A program made the position numbers and the translations under genes. From assembly GCF_016654005.1 (NCBI RefSeq), contig NZ_JAEPWN010000016.1, positions 1-56,077 on the forward strand: 56,077 bases of DNA, given 5' to 3'. Below, in pieces: positions 42,124 to 50,095 of the stretch (position 1 is its first letter; the number at the start of each line of letters is the position of its first letter). This stretch comes from Brevundimonas nasdae (GTDB lineage: Bacteria > Pseudomonadota > Alphaproteobacteria > Caulobacterales > Caulobacteraceae). The notes beneath the pieces were generated by a model, which saw only the letters and a list, made by a program, of their open reading frames with translations, made no database searches and was not told where the DNA came from.

Positions 42124-43563
42124 ATGCAGCCACAATCGACACAAGGAACGACAGGCCTTCGGTTAATAACCCCAGGCTTGCGGACTGCTGAGAAATGGGC
42201 CGACCTCTGGTGCGGACTTCCCGATGGAGCATCGAAATCTCAGCTTCTACAATTGCTTGAGGACATTCCGGCTTCTCGCTTCGGTGTACCTGTTAAGGCG
42301 TGGCAGTTTTTGCACCGCCTAGTGAAGCGTCAGCCCCAGGCTTGTTTCCTGACTCAGTCTGAGCTTCACGGCCGGGATCTGACGACGGCGGGGCTCGCAC
42401 TTATCTCGACCTGGTCGGATGATGTGCTTGGCGAAGATCTCGACAGGTCATCAAGATCCCTCGCCCGCTACCGTAGCGACCTGGCCGCAGCTGGTCTCAT
42501 AGCCTTTCGAGATTCACCGGATCGCTCGCGAGCTTTCTTCGGTAAGGATCGTGACGCCCCAGACGACGCTTACGGGGTTGATCTCAAGCCCTTAGTCGCA
42601 AGGTATTCAGAGCTTTGCGCCATTCGTGACGGCCTGCGTCAGGTCAAATCGGAGTCCGTCGGCATACGCCGTTCGCTTTCCAGGGCGCGCAATCGGTTGC
42701 GCGAGCTGAAGGCGCTCATGATTGAACCCTCTGACCATCTGATTGCGGACCAGGCGCTCAAGGTTGTCGAGGCTGTGCGCCGCCGCAAAGACATTGATGC
42801 GGTGCAGCTGGGCCTTCAGCACGCGAATGAAGCTGTTGCCTCCCTCGAGGCCTCGTTTGATCGGATGATGAACGACGTTTTGTTGGAGCCAGATGTGTCG
42901 GGGGCGCCTGACAGTCTGGACACCCAATTACCACCTAGTCTCCGACCTGAATCTATAAGTGAAGAAGGGCTTGGCGAGGAAGGTACTTGGTTTAGGGCCC
43001 CTGCCCTCACGTCTAACGACACCGATGCGTCAACACCGATCAGTGTTAAGACCGTCGAAAACGGCTCTTTGGCTTCCTATGTTCACCAGGACGACATTGT
43101 ATCCGACGATGTGGCGAACGAGGGCCGCATTCTATTCGAATTTACTCTCGATGCCTCTGCGCCGCCACGACAGCCTGTCCAGCGCGTCACCTGCCCTGAG
43201 CTTTCGGCTGTGATCAGGCTTCTTCCAAAACTGATGGATCGACTTGGTTATAGTTTCTACCGCGACCCCCGGTTCAGGGACGATGAAAGTCTAGTTTTGG
43301 CCTATGGTCAGGCGGCGGGCCATCGTATTGGTTTAGATCAATCGGCCATAAGACGATATTCTAGCCAGCACGGTATACGGTTCGCAATTGCGGCCCTTTT
43401 GACTGAGGGAACTCAAAGTGTCGAGAACCCCAAATCTTATCTTGAAGGAATTCTTTACAAGTTGGGCTCAGGATGGATGAAGGTTGACCTTGCAATGAGC
43501 TGGGGCCGTTTAACGCGACACTATTTGACGGGCTCCCCTCCCCCGCCGCCGCGCTACCGATAG
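42124..43563 (+). CDS. repC: RepC-type plasmid replication initiator
   Basis: 479 residues. The N-terminal half fits RepC: WQFLHRLVKRQPQACFLTQSELHGRDL, then a winged-helix-like RSSRSLARYRSDLAAAGLIAFRDSPDRSRAFF and YGVDLKPLVARYSEL, as in repABC initiators. The C-terminal part is more variable. AGGGGGAG precedes the ATG. Unlike a classical repABC operon, no repA/repB lies upstream; parA and an RHH protein lie downstream instead. In repABC plasmids oriV lies inside repC. Confidence 0.85.
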   Translation: MQPQSTQGTTGLRLITPGLRTAEKWADLWCGLPDGASKSQLLQLLEDIPASRFGVPVKAWQFLHRLVKRQPQACFLTQSELHGRDLTTAGLALISTWSDDVLGEDLDRSSRSLARYRSDLAAAGLIAFRDSPDRSRAFFGKDRDAPDDAYGVDLKPLVARYSELCAIRDGLRQVKSESVGIRRSLSRARNRLRELKALMIEPSDHLIADQALKVVEAVRRRKDIDAVQLGLQHANEAVASLEASFDRMMNDVLLEPDVSGAPDSLDTQLPPSLRPESISEEGLGEEGTWFRAPALTSNDTDASTPISVKTVENGSLASYVHQDDIVSDDVANEGRILFEFTLDASAPPRQPVQRVTCPELSAVIRLLPKLMDRLGYSFYRDPRFRDDESLVLAYGQAAGHRIGLDQSAIRRYSSQHGIRFAIAALLTEGTQSVENPKSYLEGILYKLGSGWMKVDLAMSWGRLTRHYLTGSPPPPPRYR

Positions 43564-43571
43564 GATCGAAA

Positions 43572-43826
43572 ATGGTGTCTTTTCCGTGTGCGTCTTCCCC
43601 TATTGAGGCTATCGGCCTTGACCTCCCTGTGTTCCGGACTGTCTCTGACGCTTCTCGGGTTGCCGGGAGACCCGTTTTTTTCGCCGCAGAGCCCCTTCCC
43701 GAGACATTTGCGACCCTGGACACCCTAGATGACCTGTTCGGGCCTCTGTTTGCGTCCGGTCGCGCTTTCCGCCAACCTGTAGCCCAGGGCTGGGTCGTAG
43801 GTGTTCGGTTCTGGCGGCCTGAGTGA
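43572..43826 (+). CDS. Small hypothetical protein
   Basis: 84 residues, starting 8 bp after repC with a weak GGA ribosome binding site. No motif recognised. Probably cotranslated with repC; it ends just before the phased array. Confidence 0.5.
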   Translation: MVSFPCASSPIEAIGLDLPVFRTVSDASRVAGRPVFFAAEPLPETFATLDTLDDLFGPLFASGRAFRQPVAQGWVVGVRFWRPE

Positions 43827-43832
43827 TTGTCT

Positions 43833-44213
43833 GCACTAGCTGCACTAGTGCAGACGGATAGACCGTTCCGTCCGTCGTCGTCGTCCCTCCCGTATTCGCC
43901 GGTTTATCCGGCGTCGCCGTATGTTCCGGCTTGTACGTAGGCCCTTGCCGCTCCGGTGCAGCCGTTACCGCCGTGCGTGCCGGTTTGTCCGGTTCGTCCG
44001 GTGTTGCCGCATCTGCCGTGAGAGCCGCACAAGCCGTCTTTTCCGTATGATCCGGCTTGTACTTTGCAGCCGTCGCCTACGGTGCGTGTTGCTGCACTAG
44101 ACAAACCGGACGTGCCGGATTACACGTTGTCACTAGGTTAGACGGAATGGCTAGTGTCGCCGTGTCAGACGGCATGACCGTATGGGCCGTTCTCGCCGTC
44201 AGATACGGAGAGG
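43833..44213 (+). repeat. 9-bp-phased array, probable partition centromere
   Basis: Starting with core triplets at 43836 and stepping exactly 9 bp to 44205 gives 42 positions; 26 are CCG, 7 ACG, 1 TCG and 5 CTA, with only three exceptions (43944, 44061, 44088). CTA units form CTGCACTAG motifs, including the perfect palindrome CTGCACTAGTGCAG at 43840-43853. The array ends at the parA ribosome binding site. Its place before a short ParA and an RHH partner indicates a centromere (parC/parS) and operator. Confidence 0.85.
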
Positions 44214-44216
44214 CAA

Positions 44217-44981
44217 GTGTTCAATATCACCATCGCCAACAACAAAGGCGGAAGCGGCAAAACAACGACCGCCAACCTGCTTGGAAGCGAAATCTATGCT
44301 TCTGGCGGGAGCATCATCATTCTTGAGGGCGACCCAAACCGCCCACATGCGCGTTGGGCTGAGAAACGCGGTTTCCCTGTGATCGAGGGGCCGAAGACAA
44401 GCATTTCCAACACTGAAGAAGCTTCTCTCGCCATTGCAGACGCAATGAACGGAAATCGGCTCTTAGTCATCACAACCGACGGCGATGAGGGATCAGTTCT
44501 CGACTGGATCGAGGCTGCAGCTGAGCATTGCCAGTTCCTGATATGTGACCCTGAAGGATCGCCTAACCAGTGGCTTCAGCTGGCCGTGTCCCAAGCAGAC
44601 ATGGTTCTTATCCCATTCGCGCCGACCACACTCGATGCGGACCAGGTGCAGGCTACGATTAAGTCTCTGAAGCAGACCGAGCGAATGTCAGGACGCAAGA
44701 TCGACTATCGCGTCATGCTCACCAAGGCGAGCAATGGAGCGGTGCGAACCCGCGATGAAAATGAGCTCAGAGACGCTCTCACCAAAAACAACACGCCGAT
44801 GTTGACCGTCGCCCTGGCGGATCGACCGGCATTCCGGGGCGTCTTCAAACATAACAAGATGCTGAGCGAGCTGGACGAGGCCGACGCGGGAGGGCTTCAG
44901 CGCGCGCGGGAAAACTCGAAGGCGTTCGCGGCCGAGGTGATCGGCATCCTTAAAACTAAAGCCCAGCAGGTTGCAGCATGA
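44217..44981 (+). CDS. parA: ParA, type Ib partition ATPase
   Basis: 254 residues, the short form without an N-terminal DNA-binding domain. Deviant Walker A NNKGGSGKTTT is at residues 8-18; LICDPEG (about 102-108) serves as the A'/B region and FAPTTLDADQVQ follows. GTG start with GGAGAGG just before it, overlapping the end of the phased array. It moves plasmid copies using the nucleoid and ATP. Coupled by a 4-bp overlap to its RHH partner. Confidence 0.9.
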   Translation: MFNITIANNKGGSGKTTTANLLGSEIYASGGSIIILEGDPNRPHARWAEKRGFPVIEGPKTSISNTEEASLAIADAMNGNRLLVITTDGDEGSVLDWIEAAAEHCQFLICDPEGSPNQWLQLAVSQADMVLIPFAPTTLDADQVQATIKSLKQTERMSGRKIDYRVMLTKASNGAVRTRDENELRDALTKNNTPMLTVALADRPAFRGVFKHNKMLSELDEADAGGLQRARENSKAFAAEVIGILKTKAQQVAA

Positions 44982-45568
44982 GCTTCAATCAATTCGACAA
45001 TCTTGATGAAGATCCCTTGGATCTCAGTTTCGCCGCTCCTCAGCCGAGGAAGATCGACAAGACTGCGGCCCAGGCCGCGGCGGAGTTGTCCGAGCAGAAG
45101 GGATATCATTCTCGCCGAGGGCCCGCTGCACGCCAGGAGGTCCCTCAATCGCAACCCACGCCGGAAACTCCTAAACCGCCCCGGAACCAGGGAAGGGTCA
45201 AGATCTCCGACCTGCTGGGCGAGGAAGGGAAGATTGACGGGCTGAAGGCCCAGCTGAACTTCATCGCGCCTGCGGATCTGATCTCGCGCTTTGCGCAGAC
45301 GTTGCGCAATCGTGGCGAGCCGTCACGCTGGCAACTTCTGGAAAAGAGCCTCGACGCCCTGGACCGGGAAGGGGAGGGCGCTGAAGCTTCCGGTGACCAA
45401 CTGCAGCTGTCGCCAGACATGGCGATTGCCCTTGCACACGTCATCAAGCGCATCAGCGCTGAAGGCTTGGCGCCTTTCGCAGCCGACACGGCCGAAGCCG
45501 ATCTCGCATATGACGCACTGTTGGCGGTGCGGCGCTACTTGGAAGAGGGGGGCGTTCATGTCCGATGA
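44978..45568 (+). CDS. RHH centromere-binding partner of ParA (ParB/ParG role)
   Basis: 196 residues: a long disordered N-terminus rich in Pro/Gln/Arg, then LKAQLNFIAPADLISRFAQTLRNRGEPSRWQLLEKSLDAL (about 88-128), a beta strand and two helices typical of ribbon-helix-helix proteins, and a helical C-terminus. Its gene overlaps parA by 4 bp, the usual place of the centromere-binding protein in type Ib systems. It should bind the 9-bp-phased array. Larger than ParG (76) because of both tails. Confidence 0.75.
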   Translation: MSFNQFDNLDEDPLDLSFAAPQPRKIDKTAAQAAAELSEQKGYHSRRGPAARQEVPQSQPTPETPKPPRNQGRVKISDLLGEEGKIDGLKAQLNFIAPADLISRFAQTLRNRGEPSRWQLLEKSLDALDREGEGAEASGDQLQLSPDMAIALAHVIKRISAEGLAPFAADTAEADLAYDALLAVRRYLEEGGVHVR

Positions 45569-45821
45569 ACGTGATTCAGTGCCGCCGACTTTGTTCAGTG
45601 CCGCCGACCCTTACGCGATCACGGATGCCATTCGGCTCACGCTTGCTGATCACCTTCAGACCCACCTTGAGGGGAAGCCGGAAATCAGTCTTCGCGAGTT
45701 CGTTCAGGAGGGGCCACGCGGAGAGCCAAGCCACGCCTTCGGTCTGGTCCTGGGAGGAGTGTTCTATACCGTCGAGCTGACACGCGGGCGGCGCCAGACC
45801 GGAGTTGAGCCCGATCTATAG
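45558..45821 (+). CDS. Small hypothetical protein of the partition operon
   Basis: 87 residues, ATG at 45558 inside the last codons of the RHH gene (11-bp overlap), so translation is probably coupled. Contains FGLVLGGVFYTVELTRG. No family recognised. Its 3' end overlaps the convergent nuclease gene by 6 bp. Confidence 0.65.
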   Translation: MSDERDSVPPTLFSAADPYAITDAIRLTLADHLQTHLEGKPEISLREFVQEGPRGEPSHAFGLVLGGVFYTVELTRGRRQTGVEPDL

Positions 45822-46439
45822 GCCACGCGGCCGGTGACGGTTGTAGCGGTCCATTCGAGACTGCATCTCGCGGAAGGCCTGCTGGCACGACCGCCCGCTT
45901 TGGCGCCCTAGACCCATCCCTGCGCCTTCTCGCCGGATCCGCCACGCCGAAGGCTCAGACCATGCCCCTGACCACAAGCCAAGCCCTGCGTTGCAGGCTT
46001 GGCGGCCAGCATTAACGTACTGCGGGACATAGAAGGGGACGGCATAGCCCCGGCTCACAAGCCAGTCTGCTATGTCGATGCCTCGGACCGTACATCTGGC
46101 GACCGCTCGCGGCGCGTACAGCCCAAGCTGGCCTTCGTTCCAATCTCGATACTCGCAGCGGACAACCGAGCGGCCTATCAGCGTTCGAAGATGCTGGCTC
46201 ACGTCGCGACCGCATTGGAAGGCCTGTCGATCCTTTAGGCAGACCTGGTCGTACTCTGGCCCGTCGACGCCCCAGAGACGAATGTTGTTTCCTCTGATGC
46301 GAAGACCATCCGCATCAATGACCGTCGCACGACCCTCATAGACATCCTGGATCCTCGTTTCCGCACTGGCGGCGCCCGGCGCCAGCGCCAGCGCCAGGAC
46401 GGCATGAACCAGGCCGGTTCGGACGATCAGCTTTCTCAT
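45816..46439 (-). CDS. Secreted thermonuclease (SNase-like)
   Basis: 207 residues with a signal peptide (AVLALALAPGAASA, cleavage near residue 26) and the staphylococcal-nuclease core VIDADGLRIRGNNIRLWGVDGPE, with R54, D59 and E62 matching the catalytic Arg/Asp/Glu. The second catalytic Arg region (GLYAPRAVARC) is also present. The enzyme would cut DNA or RNA in the periplasm. It overlaps the preceding minus-strand gene by 4 bp, forming a three-gene operon with two unknowns. Confidence 0.88.
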   Translation of the reverse strand: MRKLIVRTGLVHAVLALALAPGAASAETRIQDVYEGRATVIDADGLRIRGNNIRLWGVDGPEYDQVCLKDRQAFQCGRDVSQHLRTLIGRSVVRCEYRDWNEGQLGLYAPRAVARCTVRGIDIADWLVSRGYAVPFYVPQYVNAGRQACNAGLGLWSGAWSEPSAWRIRREGAGMGLGRQSGRSCQQAFREMQSRMDRYNRHRPRGL

Positions 46440-47032
46440 ATCGGCGCCACGGGCTCAGAAGACAGGCGGCGGCGAACCGCCGCCAGGATGGTGACGTTGT
46501 CGATCTCTCCCAATGGCGGGGGAGGGGAGGCGCAGCGCGTCCCGAACTCTCGGACAATGCGGCGCCGCAAGCCGTCCTCGCCTAGAACACCCAGGCCGCG
46601 TCGATAGACGTCCTGGGTCGTGGACGTGGACCCGATCTCGGCCGCGATCCTCAGTCGTTCAATCGGCGTAAGGCGAGCCAGCCACGAAAGCGTCTGGCCG
46701 ACGCTCACCGTTGCCGGCCGACCTATCCCAACACGGCCGCCGCCGACCAGGATCCGAATCCCGAAGGCAAGCGGCGCTGATTTCTTGACGCCGGCAGCGA
46801 GCTCCGGCGTCGTGAACACCCAGGCTTCCGTGAATACCTGCGACAGCCTGAACGCGCTCTCGCTGAAACAATCCAGGTCAAGCCGATTGAGAACCTGGAC
46901 GTATCCGATAATCCGCCCGTCCTCGATCGCGACCAGATCCAGCAGCCCGCCCCATTCATCGCCATCTGGTTCGAAGAACCCGGCTTCGGGCTGTTCTGAT
47001 TTCAGAAGACGCACCAGGTCATCATGCTTCAT
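46436..47032 (-). CDS. Hypothetical soluble protein
   Basis: 198 residues from the ATG at 47032, which overlaps the upstream gene stop by one base; a longer frame to 47221 lies over that gene. It has a beta-rich N-terminal half (LLDLVAIEDGRIIGYVQVLNRLDLDCF; AWVFTTPELAAG; FGIRILVGGGRVGIGRPA) and a helical C-terminus. Not recognised. Second gene of the minus-strand trio with the nuclease. Confidence 0.65.
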   Translation of the reverse strand: MKHDDLVRLLKSEQPEAGFFEPDGDEWGGLLDLVAIEDGRIIGYVQVLNRLDLDCFSESAFRLSQVFTEAWVFTTPELAAGVKKSAPLAFGIRILVGGGRVGIGRPATVSVGQTLSWLARLTPIERLRIAAEIGSTSTTQDVYRRGLGVLGEDGLRRRIVREFGTRCASPPPPLGEIDNVTILAAVRRRLSSEPVAPI

Positions 47033-47397
47033 CAGATGCCCCCCGTAGCGACAAGATGACGATCCAGAACCGCAGCAATGCGACGAGCTGCAGTCCTGGG
47101 CTTCAGTTGATACGCAGTCCCGCAAGGCAAGAAGCCGTAGGCGCGAACCCCTTCGGTTCCTGTCGTGACGACGGACTTTTTCTCGAAACCGAGGATCCGT
47201 TCGCTCTTGGACAGCGACCACAACAAGCCGCCGTCAGCCTTCAGGAGACAGGCCGGGGGAACCGCCGCCCGCGCTGCTTCTCCCGCCCACTTTTCGATGA
47301 AAACTCGTGCGGCCATCACACGTTCGGGCGGGCCGCCGTCGCTCGCACATTCGAGGACGAGCTGCAGCCCCTCCATCGACCAGGCCGAAAGCGCCAT
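47032..47397 (-). CDS. Hypothetical soluble protein
   Basis: 121 residues from the ATG at 47397, preceded by AAAGGTG. Alternation of helices and strands (FIEKWAGEAARAAVPPACLLKADGGLLWSL...GVRAYGFLPCGTAYQL). Not recognised. First gene of the minus-strand trio; divergent from ardC. Confidence 0.6.
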   Translation of the reverse strand: MALSAWSMEGLQLVLECASDGGPPERVMAARVFIEKWAGEAARAAVPPACLLKADGGLLWSLSKSERILGFEKKSVVTTGTEGVRAYGFLPCGTAYQLKPRTAARRIAAVLDRHLVATGGI

Positions 47398-47503
47398 GTC
47401 ACCTTTTCTGCAGGCCAATGCCAACGCTACTCTCCTTGCCTGTAGTTGCCCGCTGCTTTTCGGGCGGTGTTTCCTCGCGAGAAGGCACGACGCGCGCCCT
47501 CCG

Positions 47504-47520
47504 CAACGGCTGAAGCCGTC
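47504..47520 (+). promoter_or_regulatory. CAACGGC-type leader hairpin before ardC
   Basis: ACGGCT-GA-AGCCGT perfect hairpin 118 nt (from the CAACGGC) before the ardC ATG. About 45 bp from here downstream are alike at 54659 before another leading-region gene. A second GC hairpin (CCCGCGA / TCGCGGG) lies near 47587-47603. Confidence 0.6.
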
Positions 47521-47621
47521 CTGCACTGCGTTTCGGCCCTACGGGTGCGGCGAACGCTTCGCCGCCGTGCCGGCGCTCTCGGAACGCCCCGCGACGGTCG
47601 CGGGCGACAGGCGAGAGAAAT

Positions 47622-48521
47622 ATGGCCGACAAGGTTTCCCCAGAGGCGCGCGTGACCGCGCAGATCCTCGAGCATCTCGAAAACGGCGTGCGCCCGTGGG
47701 TCCAGCCGTGGGCCGGGGGCTCCAGCGATATGCCGATCCGATCCAACGGCGAGGCGTATCGTGGCGTCAACGTCCTGCTGCTCTGGATGAGCGGCGCCGC
47801 ACGCAGCTTTACGTCCAACCGCTGGATGACCTACCAGCAAGCCAAGGCCCTCGGCGGCCAGGTGCGCGGCGGCCAGACCGGCACCTACATCGTCAAATAC
47901 GGACAGACCGTCATCGAGGCCGATCAGTCGAAGCCAGATGACGACAGCCAGAAGCGCACACGCGGATGGCTGCGCGGCTACACCGTCTTCAACACGGACC
48001 AGATCGACAACCTGCCCGGCGAATTCTACCCGCTGGCCAGCACCCACGAGGGCGTGCCCGGCGTCGATTGGAACGAACGTCTTGAACAGGATCTCGCACG
48101 GACCGGCGCCGACATTTCCTGGTCTGGCGCTTCCGCCTATTACGCGCCCGCACAGGACCACATTCGAATGCCCGACCGCCACCTCTTCGCTGACGCGGAG
48201 CAGGCCTACAGCACCCTGTGCCATGAACTCGTGCATTGGACCGGCGCGGCGCATCGCCTGAAGCGTGACTTCGGCAATGACCGGGCCGCCTACGCGCGTG
48301 AGGAGCTCGTGGCGGAAATGGGCGCGGCCTTCCTCGGAAGCCGCTTGGGTTTCCGCCCCGATCACATCGAAGATCACGCGGCCTACCTCAGCCATTGGAT
48401 CAAGGTTCTTCGCGCTGACAGCCGCGCCATCCTGCAGGCAGCTTCGAAGGCGCAGGCGGCAACCGACTACATCCTTGGCCTCGTGGGCGGCCAACACACG
48501 GTAAACCGGCTCGCCGCATAG
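47622..48521 (+). CDS. ardC: ArdC-type antirestriction protein
   Basis: 299 residues. An N-terminal ssDNA-binding ArdC domain (VTAQILEHLENGVRPWVQPWAGG; NVLLLWMSG; RWMTYQQAKALGGQVRGGQTG) precedes a C-terminal zincin domain with the HELVH motif at residues 201-205 (HELVHWTGAAHR). ArdC proteins protect incoming plasmid DNA from type I restriction. Preceded by a leader hairpin shared with other leading-region genes. Confidence 0.94.
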   Translation: MADKVSPEARVTAQILEHLENGVRPWVQPWAGGSSDMPIRSNGEAYRGVNVLLLWMSGAARSFTSNRWMTYQQAKALGGQVRGGQTGTYIVKYGQTVIEADQSKPDDDSQKRTRGWLRGYTVFNTDQIDNLPGEFYPLASTHEGVPGVDWNERLEQDLARTGADISWSGASAYYAPAQDHIRMPDRHLFADAEQAYSTLCHELVHWTGAAHRLKRDFGNDRAAYAREELVAEMGAAFLGSRLGFRPDHIEDHAAYLSHWIKVLRADSRAILQAASKAQAATDYILGLVGGQHTVNRLAA

Positions 48522-48571
48522 CCTCGGGGTCTCAGGCGCCGCCTTGACCGTCGGCGCCTTCGCGCCTCGCC

Positions 48572-48793
48572 TCATGCTTCGATCTCGTGCGTGAACAACC
48601 AGCCACGCACCTTAAGCGTCTCGCCTGTGTCCAGGCAGACCGCTTCAAAGATGCTGTCCAGATCCGCTGAAGGCGAAAAGGCCAGGTCGAGCGAGTAGGG
48701 GCCTGCGTCGAAGTGACCCCGGCTTGTCAGGCCTCGACCTCTGGCCTCGGCCAGCCAAACCGCGTCGGCCTGCGGCATGGCAACCGTCGTCAT
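48572..48793 (-). CDS. Small hypothetical protein
   Basis: 73 residues, soluble (MPQADAVWLAEARGRGLTSRGHF). It overlaps the Mrr-like gene stop by 4 bp and so forms a two-gene minus-strand operon with it. Not recognised. Confidence 0.6.
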   Translation of the reverse strand: MTTVAMPQADAVWLAEARGRGLTSRGHFDAGPYSLDLAFSPSADLDSIFEAVCLDTGETLKVRGWLFTHEIEA

Positions 48794-49560
48794 ATCGTCG
48801 CTCCCTGGGCTTCGCCGTGCGCGACGGCGCCGGTTGCGGACATGCCATCAGGCCTCCCACGCAGAATCCCGCTCATGCGGTCTTCTGCCGGGGCCACCCC
48901 TTGGGCCGGGATCGGCATCGACATGGATCCAGGTCGAGACGCGAGCGCCTCTCGCGAAATCACCGTCTGCGGCCGCAAAGAAAAACGGATCTTCTCGCCC
49001 GCGAAAAACCCCATCAGGTCGTCGCCTGAGATGATTTTCACGACACCGTATTGCCGCTTCACCACGTTGAGTTCTGCCGGTGTCCGTCCGGTATGAATGA
49101 ACAGACCTTTGGCGTTGTGTTCTCGGCATACGAGGTCGAAATCATAGACGTGATCCGTCTTGATGTGTCCCGAGTAACGTTTGCACTGAACGAGCCAGAG
49201 CTCTTCGTTCAGAATGAAACGTCCATCAATGCCGCCGTCTCCTGAATAGGAGGTTCCGCGCATGATCTTGACCTTGCGTCGGTCAAGTTCGCTTAGGCAG
49301 ATGTCTTCGAAGCGGTAGGGATCGACTTTTCGAAGCCAGTTGAAAACCCGTCCGGGGTTCTGCCTTGGCCCGATTTCTCGGATCTTAGAAAGGTCTTTGT
49401 ACGACCGTTTTTGATTCCAGAGGTGGCGTCGCTGGGAACGGGTGGGTTTCGCTCGGCGCAGAAGTCGCCAGGCCAAAAGCCCGCCTGCAGATACCGCTAC
49501 GATACCTGCGATATTCTCTAAACCAATTTCGAGAACTGGATTGAGTGAGATGATAGTCAT
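48790..49560 (-). CDS. Membrane-anchored Mrr-like restriction endonuclease
   Basis: 256 residues. One N-terminal membrane helix (about 16-33) precedes an Mrr-type PD-(D/E)xK domain: FEDICLSELDRRKVKIMRG, GGIDG (Asp112) and VQCKRYSG (Gln125, Lys127), then GLFIHTGR. Mrr-family enzymes cut modified DNA. Anchoring to the membrane would place it where DNA enters, so it may act on incoming DNA. Preceded by no visible leading-region hairpin. Confidence 0.85.
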   Translation of the reverse strand: MTIISLNPVLEIGLENIAGIVAVSAGGLLAWRLLRRAKPTRSQRRHLWNQKRSYKDLSKIREIGPRQNPGRVFNWLRKVDPYRFEDICLSELDRRKVKIMRGTSYSGDGGIDGRFILNEELWLVQCKRYSGHIKTDHVYDFDLVCREHNAKGLFIHTGRTPAELNVVKRQYGVVKIISGDDLMGFFAGEKIRFSLRPQTVISREALASRPGSMSMPIPAQGVAPAEDRMSGILRGRPDGMSATGAVAHGEAQGATI

Positions 49561-49882
49561 GAAAGCACCTGTGTGGGGTAATCACGGGTGCGATCGGTCT
49601 TGCCTGTGCCGTTGAAATGGCACGGTAAAGCTCGCTTGTCGAGTGGCTAGAAAGGAAAGAGGGTGGGCGTCTCCCCCGCAAGCGGGGGGCGGGCTCTATT
49701 CTCCGCTGCGCTACGAACCGAACCTCGCAAGCGAGTTTCGTCCCATTCGGGTGACGATCCCTGACGCGGGTTCAGTGTGGGCGGTGATGGCACGATCTGG
49801 ACAGGCCCATATCCTTCGCAAGGCCTACTTTTTTCCTCACGAAAGAACCGAGGACCTGGCGCAAAAGGGGGGAAGCCCCCCC
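49561..49882. other. Intergenic region with hairpins
   Basis: No convincing gene. It has a perfect CCCCCGC-AA-GCGGGGG hairpin at 49673-49688 and, at its right end, the terminator of the next minus-strand gene. Confidence 0.5.
49863..49882 (-). terminator. Intrinsic terminator, minus strand
   Basis: A GGGGGG / CCCCCC stem with loop AAG; on the minus strand it is followed by TTTT. Directly after the stop codon of the 49883 gene. Confidence 0.8.
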
Positions 49883-50095
49883 TTAATGCACCTCCTCGAC
49901 TGCCTGGATGATCCGGTCGAACCGGAGAAGGCGCCGGTCTTCAGGCTTGGTTTCCGCCCACTCACCCCAGGCCTCAATACGGGCCTTCAGGCTGAGTGCA
50001 TTCCACTCTTCGGCCTGTTTCATCGCCTCGGTCATCAACTGCTCGATGACGACCTGCATATGGTTGGCTTCAGCCTGTTTCACGCTCTGGTTCAT
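49883..50095 (-). CDS. Small helical protein
   Basis: 70 residues, entirely helical and acidic (VIEQLMTEAMKQAEEWNALSLKARIEAWGEWAETK), from the ATG at 50095 with GGAG about ten bases upstream. Function unknown; small helical plasmid proteins are often regulators or inhibitors. It carries the same CAACGGC hairpin (minus strand, 50218-50200) about 123 nt upstream as the plus-strand leading-region genes. Confidence 0.6.
   Translation of the reverse strand: MNQSVKQAEANHMQVVIEQLMTEAMKQAEEWNALSLKARIEAWGEWAETKPEDRRLLRFDRIIQAVEEVH

Noticed and set aside
43904..44104. Minus-strand open frame with collagen-like Gly-X-Y repeats
   Set aside because: The repeats are a by-product of the 9-bp phase of the centromere-like array; no ribosome binding site, and the phase continues beyond both ends of the frame.
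43833..44213. CRISPR array
   Set aside because: Units are 9 bp and contiguous, without 25-35-bp repeats and spacers, and no cas genes are present.
47035..47221. Upstream extension of the 46436-47032 gene
   Set aside because: It would lie entirely over the 47032-47397 gene; the ATG at 47032 overlaps that gene's stop, the normal coupled start.
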